This document shows, piece by piece, positions 1 to 8,029 of a stretch of 64,000 bases of DNA. Source of the DNA: Kaistella montana (lineage in GTDB: Bacteria > Bacteroidota > Bacteroidia > Flavobacteriales > Weeksellaceae); assembly GCF_024436175.1 (NCBI RefSeq), contig NZ_JANFQP010000002.1, positions 434,001-498,000 on the forward strand, written 5' to 3'. Numbering within the stretch: the stretch's first letter is position 1; every line of letters begins with the position of its first letter. The translations under genes were made by a program, and so were the position numbers. The notes under the pieces were generated by a model, which was not told the origin of the DNA, did not search any database, and saw only the letters and a list, made by a program, of their open reading frames with translations.

Positions 1-308
1 ACACTAAAGACTGTCTATCACTATGTGGTTAGACTTTAATCATGCATCATTCTGTCTGCAAAATATCAGGAAAATTATAGAATATCATTATACTTTTAAT
101 CGTTTGGCAATCCTGTCACAGTTCCTGTGATTGATTTTAAAATTGTTGGAAACCCAAACGAAAAACCCTCACCAATTTTTGGAAATGAATAGTCATTTCT
201 GTTTCAGTAAGAATCTTTAATCAAGTCCAGATCCAAGGTGATAGTTGTGATCTCGAATGTGAAGGCTTTAAACTGAAACCATTAACTAACTCTCAAAAAC
301 CAAAAATT
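1..308. other. Left-edge non-coding stretch
   Basis: No supported gene or RNA is seen in the first 308 bases. All frames are interrupted and I found no clear -7 box, terminator hairpin or tRNA. It may hold the promoter of the 112-aa gene that follows, but no TAnnTTTG element stands out. Confidence 0.5.
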
Positions 309-647
309 ATGGTAAGAATTATCAATTACAAAAGAAGAGAATCAGCAGACGGTGAATTCTTCGTATTAGAAGTATCAGGTGGAATAGAAATGGTAAAATC
401 CAAAACTACAGGTATGTATTATGCCACCACCAAGAAGGCAACGGTCACCTCTACATTTGACGAGGAAACCTGTATTTCCCTCATAGGTATGGATATGCCG
501 GGTAAAATCGAAAAGGTAGAATGTGAGCCTTACGAATATACCTTGCAGGAGACCGGAGAAATTCTTGTCCTCCACCACAGAAACACCTATGTTCCGGAAG
601 AAACTGAGGCAGCGGTAGAAAGCAGAAGCCACGCATTTGCAGACTAA
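309..647 (+). CDS. Conserved hypothetical protein, 112 aa
   Basis: I do not recognise a named domain. The protein is small, soluble and acidic, with no signal peptide or membrane segment. It opens with a basic strand-like stretch (MVRIINYKRR) and carries a central CEPYEYT motif near residues 72-78, with two cysteines in all. I recall similar short proteins in Bacteroidota accessory regions, but that is memory only. The start at 309 is the only ATG near the 5' end of the frame; no clear ribosome-binding site is visible, which is common in this phylum. A weak hairpin with a T-run follows at 659-719. It stands alone, next to an XRE repressor on the opposite strand, in what looks like an accessory block. 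Confidence 0.6.
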   Translation: MVRIINYKRRESADGEFFVLEVSGGIEMVKSKTTGMYYATTKKATVTSTFDEETCISLIGMDMPGKIEKVECEPYEYTLQETGEILVLHHRNTYVPEETEAAVESRSHAFAD

Positions 648-658
648 TAAATATTAAG

Positions 659-719
659 AGTATCCTGATTTCCTGCTTTCCAGTATAAGAGATGGCAGTG
701 AAATTTGGATACTTTTTTA
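659..719 (+). terminator. Possible terminator after the 112-aa gene
   Basis: AGTATCC (659-665) can pair with GGATACT (707-713), followed by a run of seven T. The 41-base loop is long, so this is a weak candidate. Confidence 0.3.
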
Positions 720-928
720 TTTTTCCTGATATTATGCCAGAATCTCTAATCTCCTTAGATAAAATTATATTTAATCCTAATATTCCCAAATTCTCGATAT
801 TGTAATAAGGGATTTATCTATCTAATTTTATTGTTTAAGGTTATTCACTGTCCTGCTTAAATATCACATAATTTCCACCAAAACAGACTTGGTAATAAAC
901 CCCAAGATATAATTAATAGCCTTTTGAA

Positions 929-1171
929 TTAATTTTCAAACTGAAAAAGTTCAGAGAGATTGACATTGAGATTTTTTGAGATGATGTAAAGCGTAAAGAT
1001 ATTTGGTGAAGTATTTCCGCTTTCAATCCTGGACATATTAGACTTTTCAAAATTACAGGCAGAAGCAAGGTCAACCTGAGACATATTCTTACTCTCACGG
1101 ATCTGTCTTATACGCTTACCAACTGCAATCTGTAGTTCCTTTTTATCCACCTTTAAACCTAAAGTTTTCAA
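929..1171 (-). CDS. XRE-family helix-turn-helix regulator, 80 aa
   Basis: This is a single-domain DNA-binding protein of the Cro/C1 type. A helix-turn-helix of the XRE pattern spans residues about 16-75: the recognition part reads MSQVDLASACNFEKSNMSRI and is followed by the usual SGNTSPN turn and a closing helix. There is no second domain. The start taken here is TTG, because an in-frame stop lies three codons upstream and the next ATG falls inside the HTH; the exact start is therefore uncertain. It is divergent from the secreted-protein gene at 1308, and the shared intergenic region contains an exact 16-bp palindrome, so autoregulation and control of the neighbour are likely (inference). Such small repressors are typical cargo of integrated elements. 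Confidence 0.85.
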   Translation of the reverse strand: MKTLGLKVDKKELQIAVGKRIRQIRESKNMSQVDLASACNFEKSNMSRIESGNTSPNIFTLYIISKNLNVNLSELFQFEN

Positions 1172-1181
1172 AAGTGGTCAT

Positions 1182-1214
1182 TATTGATAATTATATGGTT
1201 ATCAATATTGATAA
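1182..1214. promoter_or_regulatory. Operator-like palindromes between divergent genes
   Basis: TATTGATAA (1182-1190) is followed, after 8 bases, by the perfect 16-bp palindrome TTATCAATATTGATAA (1199-1214). The half-site TTATCAATA thus occurs three times in alternating orientation. The position between the XRE gene (minus) and the 1308 gene (plus), just upstream of a -7 box at 1222, fits an XRE operator. Binding is inferred. Confidence 0.6.
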
Positions 1215-1221
1215 CTTTTAT

Positions 1222-1229
1222 TATATTTG
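1222..1229 (+). promoter_or_regulatory. -7 box TATATTTG
   Basis: This matches the Bacteroidota -7 consensus TAnnTTTG, 78 bases before the ATG at 1308 and 7 bases after the palindrome, so a repressor bound there would block it. No clear -33 TTTG is seen. Confidence 0.5.
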
Positions 1230-1307
1230 TAAGGGCAGTTTTAATAAATAACAGCTTTAATAAGCGTGGACTCTAGTAAAATAATCACTTTAAAAAAAAA
1301 TAATATC

Positions 1308-1943
1308 ATGAAAGAGAAACTATTCTCGAGCTTTTTTGCATTGTTTACAATCACTGTTTCAGCCCAAACAAACTTTGATTTAGGGTTCAACAAAGGATTT
1401 AGTGAGGGCTATTGTTATGGTAAACCAATTGGCTGCATAAGCCCTATGGTCCCTATTGCACCACTACCAACGGTTGGCGAAAGCTCTGCCTTGTATAAAG
1501 ACGGATATAATCGCGGATTTGTATTGGGTAAAAGCAGGGCAGAAAAAACGAATGAAGGAACAGCTTCAAATGATCGACAACGATACCGTGCCGAAAAAGT
1601 GGAACATCTCCAAAAACCCATCTATCAACCTTCAAGCAGTTTGTTGGATCTTCAAATTGCAAATGCATTACAAATTAGGAATATGAAACCTCAAATAGTA
1701 CAATTGATGGAAGATGGCAAACTCCAAGAAGCTTATAACCTTACCAACCACGGTTTAAGTAGAGCTCCTGAGGATGGTGAATTTATTGTGCTGAAAGGCC
1801 AAATTTTGAGAAAGGCAAAACAATATCAAGATGCATTGGTTTGGTTTCGAAAATGTGCAAGAATGAGGTGCATGGAAGGAATTAATTATGCAATAGATGC
1901 CACTATTAAAGAGATGAATGAAAATTCAACATCAAGCGAATAA
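1308..1943 (+). CDS. Secreted protein with Gly-rich repeats and a TPR-like C-terminus, 211 aa
   Basis: The protein starts with a signal peptide (MKEKLFSSFFALFTITVSAQ, cleavage after Ala-Gln likely). The frame can be extended upstream to a GTG at 1266, but that would bury the signal peptide, so ATG 1308 is chosen. After the signal come two related segments with a G-(F/Y)-N-(K/R)-G-F-x-x-G pattern, one around GFNKGFSEGYCYGK and one around GYNRGFVLGK. The last 80 residues have helical repeats of TPR type (LMEDGKLQEAYNLTNHGLSR, then a FIVLKGQILRKAKQYQDALV-like repeat). No enzyme motif is seen and the function is unknown. It is probably periplasmic, and its promoter lies under the XRE operator. 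Confidence 0.7.
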   Translation: MKEKLFSSFFALFTITVSAQTNFDLGFNKGFSEGYCYGKPIGCISPMVPIAPLPTVGESSALYKDGYNRGFVLGKSRAEKTNEGTASNDRQRYRAEKVEHLQKPIYQPSSSLLDLQIANALQIRNMKPQIVQLMEDGKLQEAYNLTNHGLSRAPEDGEFIVLKGQILRKAKQYQDALVWFRKCARMRCMEGINYAIDATIKEMNENSTSSE

Positions 1944-2113
1944 GGAAATACCAATATTCTGCTAAGTGTTCGTATTTAAAAAATTGATAGTGCTGAAGCT
2001 CTAAAAAAAATACTAATTGCCATAAAGTTAATTCTATAGGAACGATGATTATCTATGTGCCGAATGGTATATATAATTTATACGATATTAAGATTACTCA
2101 AAATTTACACGTT

Positions 2114-2141
2114 AAAACCATCTACTTAAGATGGTTTTTTT
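2114..2141 (+). terminator. Intrinsic terminator
   Basis: AAAACCATC (2114-2122) pairs with GATGGTTTT (2130-2138) around a 7-base loop and runs into a T-tract ending at 2141. It lies 170 bases after the stop of the secreted-protein gene and just before the next ATG, so it separates the two transcripts and argues against a start of the next gene at 2045. Confidence 0.65.
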
Positions 2142-2155
2142 ATGCCCAAATTCAA

Positions 2156-2533
2156 ATGAAAAATGAAATATACAGTTACCTAAAATTTAAAATAGGCGAA
2201 GAATCCTATGAAAGAGAATGGGAAATTATCCCCATTGCGCCTTATGTAATTTTGGAGAATAAACTCTCATTAGAGCCATACGAATACTTTGGGGAAATCA
2301 GCGAATTATTAGGAATCAAATCTTCTAAGATTATTCTTTATTACAACGCTGATATTCTCATGAGGGTGGAAGTCTATTACAGAGGAGATTTAACTAAAGT
2401 TTTAGTCAGTGAGCTTAATAATCTTAATATTATGCTTCCCACTAATCTTAATATCCTGATAAATTATGTACAAGACGGCGATTTAACCTTGCTACTGTAC
2501 CAAAACAAAATCTTACTACAAAATTCAACCTAA
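2156..2533 (+). CDS. Hypothetical protein, 125 aa
   Basis: I do not recognise this protein. It is predicted soluble, rich in Ile, Leu and Tyr, with alternating beta-like segments (SYLKFKIGEE, YVILENKLSL, KIILYYNADI, LTLLLYQNKILL) and no signal peptide or catalytic motif. The open frame reaches back to 2045, but those first 37 codons contain a clear intrinsic terminator, so the ATG at 2156 is preferred. The gene lies 36 bases before the RadC-like gene and could be cotranscribed with it. The A+T-rich sequence and lack of recognisable family fit the accessory character of this end of the window. Confidence 0.5.
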   Translation: MKNEIYSYLKFKIGEESYEREWEIIPIAPYVILENKLSLEPYEYFGEISELLGIKSSKIILYYNADILMRVEVYYRGDLTKVLVSELNNLNIMLPTNLNILINYVQDGDLTLLLYQNKILLQNST

Positions 2534-2569
2534 GCCTTTTACTAATCGGCTTTCAAAATTAAAATCAAC

Positions 2570-3007
2570 ATGAATGTAATATCAGAAATAGAAGTTTCCT
2601 ACAATCCTCAGAGAATAGTGGAGTATCAGATTTCAGACAGCAGTAAAACCTACGAATTAATGCTGTCGCAATGGAATTGGAAAGAGATAGAAATGCTTGA
2701 AGAGGTAAAGTTAATTTTCCTCAACAGAAATAATATCGTAATAGGAATTTACAACCTTGCTAAAGGCGGAATTTCTCAATGCACAGTAGATATAAGGATC
2801 ATTTTAGCAGTTGCCCTGAAATCCTTATCAACCTCCATCATTTTAGTCCATAACCACCCAAGTGGAAATCTACAGCCAAGCCAAAGTGATAAAGAAATAA
2901 CCAAAAATTTAAAAGAAGCTTGCAAGATGGTTCAAATTGCTTTAATAGATCATTTAATTATTACAAAGGAAAATTATTATAGTTTTGCAGATGAGGGACT
3001 TTTATAA
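2570..3007 (+). CDS. RadC-like JAB (MPN) domain protein, 145 aa
   Basis: The C-terminal two-thirds form a RadC-type JAB domain. The metal-binding JAMM signature is visible as HNHPSGNLQPSQSD around residues 98-111, with an upstream Glu-Val-Lys strand supplying the usual acidic residue. Chromosomal RadC proteins are about 220-230 aa and carry an N-terminal helix-hairpin-helix; that domain is missing here. Short JAB-only RadC proteins are common in Bacteroidota integrative elements and prophages, where their role is not settled; a role in DNA repair is not well supported even for full-length RadC. It is the last gene before the tRNA remnant, consistent with mobile-element cargo. Confidence 0.85.
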   Translation: MNVISEIEVSYNPQRIVEYQISDSSKTYELMLSQWNWKEIEMLEEVKLIFLNRNNIVIGIYNLAKGGISQCTVDIRIILAVALKSLSTSIILVHNHPSGNLQPSQSDKEITKNLKEACKMVQIALIDHLIITKENYYSFADEGLL

Positions 3008-3017
3008 TTTTCTATTA

Positions 3018-3118
3018 TTAAAGTAAATTTAAATTTTTTTATTTTCACTATACCATTATGTTAGCAGAATTGGAAAAGGCATACTTTTCGGCATACAAGT
3101 TTTAAAGTAAATTTAAAT
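3018..3118. repeat. 17-bp direct repeat pair
   Basis: TTAAAGTAAATTTAAAT occurs at 3018-3034 and again, identical, at 3102-3118, with 67 bases between. Both copies sit between the RadC-like stop and the tRNA remnant. They are AT-rich, so chance is possible, but an exact 17-mer this close is unusual and could be a recombination footprint or regulator sites. Confidence 0.6.
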
Positions 3119-3129
3119 CGATTAAATAA

Positions 3130-3204
3130 TGTATAGAGGCTCAGTTGGTTAGAGTTACAGGATTATATCCTGGAAGTCGGGGGTTCGAATCCCTCAGGAC
3201 CCAC
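3130..3204 (+). pseudogene. Degenerate tRNA (pseudo-tRNA)
   Basis: The sequence keeps a D arm (GCTC 3139-3142 with GAGT 3152-3155 around AGTTGGTTA), an anticodon-like stem (CAGG 3158-3161 with CCTG 3169-3172, loop ATTATAT, apparent anticodon TAT), a perfect T-loop TTCGAAT with stem GGGGG/CCCTC, and a 3' acceptor strand AGGACCC followed by AC. The 5' acceptor strand (about 3130-3136, TGTATAG) cannot pair with AGGACCC, where GGGTCCT is expected. The acceptor stem is therefore lost and the RNA is very unlikely to work. Tail-intact, head-replaced tRNAs are typical at the edge of integrated elements. Confidence 0.75.
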
Positions 3205-3210
3205 ACTTGT

Positions 3211-3242
3211 AAAAAGCTTCACAGAAATGTGAGGCTTTTTTT
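3211..3242 (+). terminator. Terminator after the tRNA remnant
   Basis: AAAAAGCTTCACA (3211-3223) pairs with TGTGAGGCTTTTT (3228-3240) around the tetraloop GAAA, with one G-T pair, and ends in a T-run. It is probably the original tRNA terminator, preserved while the 5' end of the tRNA was lost. Confidence 0.8.
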
Positions 3243-3315
3243 ATTTCAAATACTTCTTTTTTACTAAATTCCATCATTTCAAATATTTTTACTAATTTTA
3301 TTTTAAAACACGGAT

Positions 3316-4851
3316 ATGTTAGTAAAAGTTTACGGAAGTGCCATTCATGGGGTTTCTGCCCAGACGATTACCATCGAGGTCAATGTAGATACTTCGGGAG
3401 TCGGCTATCATTTGGTAGGTCTTCCTGATAATGCCATCAAAGAAAGTAGCTACCGGATTTCAGCTGCATTGAAAAATGTAGGATACAAAATTCCCGGTAA
3501 AAAAATCACCATCAACATGGCTCCTGCCGATTTACGAAAGGAAGGATCCGCCTACGACCTCAGTATTGCTTTGGGAATTCTAGCCGCTTCCGAGCAAATC
3601 GTTGCAGAAAACATTGGTGACTACATCATTATGGGTGAACTTTCTCTCGATGGTGGATTGCTTCCCATCAAAGGTGTTTTGCCCATTGCTATCAAAGCGC
3701 GTGAAGAAGGTTTCAAAGGAATTATTCTTCCTAAACAAAATATCCGTGAAGCCGCAATTGTAAACCAACTCGAGGTTTATGGAATCGAAAACATCAAAGA
3801 AGTTATCGATTTTTTTAATGCTGGAGTTCCATTAGAAAGAACCACCATCGATACCCGCAAAGAATTCCATGAAAAAATCAATTTCTTTTCTACAGATTTT
3901 TCAGAGGTAAAAGGCCAAGAAACCGCAAAAAGAGCCATGGAAGTAGCTGCAGCCGGCGGACACAATATTATTTTAATAGGTCCACCTGGAAGCGGAAAAA
4001 CCATGCTCGCAAAAAGAGTTCCGAGTATTCTTCCTCCTTTAACTTTAAAAGAAGCTTTAGAAACCACCAAAATTCATTCTGTCGCTGGAAAAATCGGGAC
4101 AGAAACTTCACTGATGACGGTTCGCCCGTTTCGCAGCCCTCACCACACGATTTCGGACGTAGCACTAGTTGGAGGCGGAAGTTATCCTCAACCTGGAGAA
4201 ATTTCGCTAGCTCATAATGGCGTTTTATTTTTGGATGAAATGCCGGAATTTAAAAGAACCGTTCTGGAAGTAATGAGACAACCGCTGGAAGATCGGGAAG
4301 TAACGATTTCAAGGGCAAAATTCACAGTGAATTATCCGGCGAGTTTTATGTTGGTGGCAAGCATGAACCCGAGTCCGAGCGGTTATTTCCCGGATGATCC
4401 CAACAATACTTCTTCTCAATTAGAAATGCAACGATATATGAACAAACTTTCCGGGCCACTTTTGGATCGAATTGACATTCATATTGAAGTGCAAAAGGTA
4501 GAATTTAACCAGCTTACCGACAAACGAAAAGGCGAAAAAAGCGAAGAAATCCGTGCACGTGTACTGAAAGCAAGGGAAATTCAATCTAAAAGATATCAGG
4601 ATTCCGAAATTCATTATAACGCACAAATGGGCCCGAAAGAAATCGAAAAACACTGTGAACTAGACGAAGTTTCACAAGGTTTAATAAAAACCGCCATGGA
4701 AAAACTCAATCTTTCAGCAAGAGCGTACGACAGGATTCTAAAAGTAGCCCGAACAATCGCTGATTTGGAACTTCAAGAAAACCTCAATTCTGCCCATATT
4801 TCCGAAGCCATTCAATATCGAAGTCTTGATCGGGAGTTTTGGAATGTTTAA
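3316..4851 (+). CDS. comM: YifB/ComM family Mg-chelatase-like AAA+ ATPase, 511 aa
   Basis: The domain order is the family standard: an N-terminal Lon-protease-like fold (residues about 20-160, with PADLRKEGSAYDLSIALG), a central Mg-chelatase AAA+ core and a C-terminal Mg_chelatase_C domain. Walker A is GPPGSGKTML near 222-231 and Walker B is LFLDEMPEF near 304. Length matches the usual 505-515 aa. In Gram-negatives ComM is a hexameric helicase that promotes branch migration of incoming DNA during natural transformation. Here dprA, another transformation gene, lies 2 kb downstream, so uptake-DNA processing is a fair inference. It is the first core gene after the accessory block. Confidence 0.93.
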   Translation: MLVKVYGSAIHGVSAQTITIEVNVDTSGVGYHLVGLPDNAIKESSYRISAALKNVGYKIPGKKITINMAPADLRKEGSAYDLSIALGILAASEQIVAENIGDYIIMGELSLDGGLLPIKGVLPIAIKAREEGFKGIILPKQNIREAAIVNQLEVYGIENIKEVIDFFNAGVPLERTTIDTRKEFHEKINFFSTDFSEVKGQETAKRAMEVAAAGGHNIILIGPPGSGKTMLAKRVPSILPPLTLKEALETTKIHSVAGKIGTETSLMTVRPFRSPHHTISDVALVGGGSYPQPGEISLAHNGVLFLDEMPEFKRTVLEVMRQPLEDREVTISRAKFTVNYPASFMLVASMNPSPSGYFPDDPNNTSSQLEMQRYMNKLSGPLLDRIDIHIEVQKVEFNQLTDKRKGEKSEEIRARVLKAREIQSKRYQDSEIHYNAQMGPKEIEKHCELDEVSQGLIKTAMEKLNLSARAYDRILKVARTIADLELQENLNSAHISEAIQYRSLDREFWNV

Positions 4852-4861
4852 AGCACTATTA

Positions 4862-5971
4862 TCAATCAGCCACAAAAGGCTTAATCAATTTTTTATTTTT
4901 CTCTTTGTTTTCAAACCCTAAATTATAGGAAAAACCTACTCCCAAAGTCTGTTTCATCTGTAATTTTTGCAATTGATCATGGTCATACAGCAAATCTAAA
5001 CTCACCACCGTAGAAATAAATTTATTAAATCTAATATTTAGCGTTCCGTTATAAGCAATATCAACTCTTTCCGGATGAAAAATATAGTTGCTGAAGAAAT
5101 TGATCTGATTCACCAAATTGATGTCTTTATAAATTTTTAGTCGATACAATACATTCACCAAGGCTCCAAGCTCCGATCTCACGCTTTGCCCGTCTTTTTC
5201 CAAACCATATTTCCCTGCTTTTTGCAACAGCGGATCGGTAATGAAAGTAAATTTCCCATTGACCGGACGAAAAATTACCTGAAAATCTTCATTAGGATTG
5301 TAGGAAATACCCAAACCGGCATTCAAATATCCAGGTGACATGAAGCGGGAAACACGATCTTTAAATTCAGGATCTGGGGTATCTGTATAATTAAATCCTG
5401 GTGAAAATTGCGAAAGGAACTGAAAACCTGTAGAAAGATAAAAATCTTTACCAATATCGTAGCCGTAATTGGTCATGAGGTTCATATAATCTTCTGTCTT
5501 CCGAGACGATTCTCCTTGTGAAGCAACAAAACCATAGCCCATCTGCAAAGTATTATCTAGGAAATGTTTGTTGTTTTTATAACTTAAATTATAATTAATT
5601 TTTCCAATAATGCCGATATTATTATTTCCTCCGGAATTCCAATTTGAAAATGAAGATTGGTTGAAAACCAGATTATTACTGCCATAATAAAACCATTTGA
5701 TCGGATCTTTCAACTTGAGCATATTATAAGGAGTAATCGGCAATTCTTGAGTAAGATTCGACATCACCACTTTATCGCGAATCACGATGGTATCTTTGAA
5801 ATGTCGGTCGAAATTGATGAGTTTCGGGTTCGACAAACTATCCAAATCCAGCGAAACAGAATCCCATCTTCTCTGCGAAATTGAATCGATTTCTTTAAGA
5901 ATTTCTCGGTCTCGCTGCGCGAAAACAAAAACTGCAAAAAACAATAGAATAATGGCAATAAACTTTCTCAT
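4862..5971 (-). CDS. DUF3078 family protein, predicted outer-membrane barrel, 369 aa
   Basis: The protein starts with a signal peptide (MRKFIAIILLFFAVFVFAQ) and then shows alternating amphipathic beta strands rich in Asn, Tyr and Phe, with a central segment (WNSGGNNNIGIIGKINYNLS) typical of the DUF3078 family of Bacteroidota. The closing residues are strand-like but end in a charged tail rather than a terminal Phe. The frame extends three codons upstream to a TTG at 5980, but that codon lies inside the -7 box, so ATG 5971 is chosen. It is convergent with comM, with only 10 bases between the stops. Function is unknown; outer-membrane location is inferred from strand pattern. Confidence 0.8.
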   Translation of the reverse strand: MRKFIAIILLFFAVFVFAQRDREILKEIDSISQRRWDSVSLDLDSLSNPKLINFDRHFKDTIVIRDKVVMSNLTQELPITPYNMLKLKDPIKWFYYGSNNLVFNQSSFSNWNSGGNNNIGIIGKINYNLSYKNNKHFLDNTLQMGYGFVASQGESSRKTEDYMNLMTNYGYDIGKDFYLSTGFQFLSQFSPGFNYTDTPDPEFKDRVSRFMSPGYLNAGLGISYNPNEDFQVIFRPVNGKFTFITDPLLQKAGKYGLEKDGQSVRSELGALVNVLYRLKIYKDINLVNQINFFSNYIFHPERVDIAYNGTLNIRFNKFISTVVSLDLLYDHDQLQKLQMKQTLGVGFSYNLGFENKEKNKKLIKPFVAD

Positions 5972-5977
5972 ATGATG

Positions 5978-5985
5978 CAAATTTA
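5978..5985 (-). promoter_or_regulatory. -7 box TAAATTTG abutting the DUF3078 start
   Basis: On the minus strand TAAATTTG ends 6 bases before the ATG at 5971. Transcription would begin at or next to the start codon, giving a leaderless or nearly leaderless mRNA (inference). Confidence 0.5.
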
Positions 5986-6121
5986 AGCCAAACTAATAAT
6001 TCTATAAAATTCATTACGAATGTTTTATTACTTTTTGTCTGATTTTTATTTATTTTAATGAAAACTTTAGCCATATTTACTTAATTATTATATTGGCTAC
6101 AATTTTGACAAAAAGAGATTG

Positions 6122-6892
6122 ATGTTAAAAGAAACTCTCAATTACAAAGCGGTAATATATGCCACCATCATGGTTTCAGCGATGTGGTTGGGTTTTTTGC
6201 TGCAATATCTCGGCTTATTTGAAGGATGCAGCGGAGCCATTATTCCACTCAATCCTTCGGGTTTGAAGGGAATTTTCTTCTCTCCTTTTCTTCATGGTAA
6301 TATCGATCATCTTTTCGGAAATTCGGTACCGATATTTGTACTCATTTTTTTATTATTCCAATTTTATCGTCCTATTGCTACCAAGATTTTCTTTCTCGGA
6401 TGGCTCGTTTCTGCATTTTTAGTATGGCTTTTACCCCCGATAGATATCTTCACTGGGGCTTACAACCACGTCTGCATCATCGGAGCCAGCGGAATTGTTT
6501 ATGTTTTAGCGTTTTTCCTATTTTTTAGTGGCGTTTTCCGTTGGAATATGAAACTTTTGACCGTCTCTTTGGTAGTTGCATTATATTATGGAAGTTTAAT
6601 TTGGGGCGTAATGCCCGAGGAACTTTTCTCAAACCTTCCAGAACCGAGCAGAATTTCTTGGCAATCTCATCTTTCCGGTGCTGTTGTAGGAATTATCCTT
6701 GCCTTTGTTTTTAGGAAAACTGGTGAGAAAACCAAAAAATTCATTTGGCAATTCCCCAATTATTATAGCGAAAAAGATGATAAGCTTTGGCAAGAATACA
6801 AAGAAAACCATCCGGAAGATTTTATGGAACTTCCTTACCGCAAAAAAGAAGATTTATGGGATCATTTAGATGAGATCAGAAAAAATGGATAA
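6122..6892 (+). CDS. Rhomboid family intramembrane serine protease, 256 aa
   Basis: This is a polytopic inner-membrane protein with the rhomboid catalytic pair: the Ser in GASG near residue 123 and the His in SHLSG near residue 182. The Asn of the oxyanion hole is in the HLFGNSVP loop near 65. About six hydrophobic segments are visible, followed by a soluble charged C-terminal tail of about 50 residues (EKDDKLWQEYKENHPEDF). ATG 6122 directly follows a TTG that would add one residue. Rhomboids cleave transmembrane helices of substrate proteins; the substrate here is unknown. The gene is followed 27 bases later by dprA on the same strand and may share its transcript. Confidence 0.9.
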   Translation: MLKETLNYKAVIYATIMVSAMWLGFLLQYLGLFEGCSGAIIPLNPSGLKGIFFSPFLHGNIDHLFGNSVPIFVLIFLLFQFYRPIATKIFFLGWLVSAFLVWLLPPIDIFTGAYNHVCIIGASGIVYVLAFFLFFSGVFRWNMKLLTVSLVVALYYGSLIWGVMPEELFSNLPEPSRISWQSHLSGAVVGIILAFVFRKTGEKTKKFIWQFPNYYSEKDDKLWQEYKENHPEDFMELPYRKKEDLWDHLDEIRKNG

Positions 6893-6919
6893 TTTTCATA
6901 AATTTGAAAAAAATATGAA

Positions 6920-8029
6920 ATGTTTTCCGAAGAAACACTCTATTCTATTGCACTTCGGCACTGCCCTCTTATCGGAGATTCGATCTTCCGAAAGCTTGTA
7001 AATGAGGCTGGTTCCGCAAAAGAAGTATGGGAACTGACCAAAACCGGGTTGAACAACATCTACGGAATTGGACAAAAAATTTCCCGAGAAATTGGCAATC
7101 CCGAACATTTAAAATTCGCAGAAAATGAACTGAAATTCTGTGAAAATAATCAGATCAAAATCAACTTACGCCACCTCGGAGATTTGCCGCAATTGCTGAA
7201 CGAATGCGATGATGCACCCGCAATTCTGTACCAAAAAGGGAACTTTAATTCTTCACTGAAACCCATTAGTTTGGTCGGAACCAGAAATATTACCTCTTAC
7301 GGAAAACATTTCGTTCACGATTTTTTGGAACACAATAAAACCAAAAATATCGTGACGATAAGTGGGTTGGCTTTAGGAGTTGATACCGAAGTCCACGAAT
7401 CTTCTTTGAAAAATAATATCCCAACGATTGCGATATTAGCTCATGGTTTCCACACGCTTTATCCTTCCAAAAACAAAAAACTTTCGGAAAAAATACTGGA
7501 AGAAAACGGCGTTCTTTTCACCGAATTCAACAGTTCACAAAAACCCGACCGCGAGAATTTCATCCAAAGAAATCGGATTATCGCAGGATTATCGCCCGCG
7601 ACAATCGTTGTGGAAACTGCATTTGGAGGCGGCTCAATCAGCACCGCTACATTTGCCAACAATTACAATCGGGAAGTTTATGCATTGCCTGGAAAAATAT
7701 CCGATAAATTCAGCCAAGGCTGTAATCAATTGATTTTCCAGAACAAAGCAGCTGCAATTTCTACCATTCAATCCTTATCCGAACAACTTGGTTTTCAAAA
7801 TGATAACTCAAAAATAGGTGAACTATTTCCAACTTCAGAAATCAAAATTCATCTTCCAGAAAACCAGTTGGCTATTTGGGAAATTTTGGATAAAAATACG
7901 CCCTCTTCGCTTGATGAAATTTCGGAAAAACTCGACATTCCAAGCTATAAAATTTTGCCCGATTTGCTTCAAATGGAAATTTCCGGATTCATCAAAGCAC
8001 TTTCGGGAAGACAATATCTTGCACTTTAA
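6920..8029 (+). CDS. dprA: DNA-processing protein DprA, 369 aa
   Basis: DprA binds incoming single-stranded DNA during transformation and loads RecA on it. The Rossmann-like DprA core is clear: GTRNITSYG near residue 118, ISGLALGVD near 147, and the downstream RNRIIAGLS and ETAFGGGSISTA motifs. A C-terminal winged helix (about 305-369, from LAIWEILDKN) completes the long form common in Bacteroidota. The N-terminal 80 residues hold a helix-hairpin-helix-like segment (GIGQKISREIGN). Length is normal. ComM upstream in the window is functionally linked, although the two are separated by two other genes. Confidence 0.95.
   Translation: MFSEETLYSIALRHCPLIGDSIFRKLVNEAGSAKEVWELTKTGLNNIYGIGQKISREIGNPEHLKFAENELKFCENNQIKINLRHLGDLPQLLNECDDAPAILYQKGNFNSSLKPISLVGTRNITSYGKHFVHDFLEHNKTKNIVTISGLALGVDTEVHESSLKNNIPTIAILAHGFHTLYPSKNKKLSEKILEENGVLFTEFNSSQKPDRENFIQRNRIIAGLSPATIVVETAFGGGSISTATFANNYNREVYALPGKISDKFSQGCNQLIFQNKAAAISTIQSLSEQLGFQNDNSKIGELFPTSEIKIHLPENQLAIWEILDKNTPSSLDEISEKLDIPSYKILPDLLQMEISGFIKALSGRQYLAL

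Noticed and set aside
2045-2155. Upstream extension of the 125-aa protein
   Set aside because: The segment contains an intrinsic terminator, and an ATG follows just after it.
3130-3204. Functional isoleucine tRNA reading AUA
   Set aside because: The 5' acceptor strand cannot pair and the anticodon loop is atypical; treated as a remnant.
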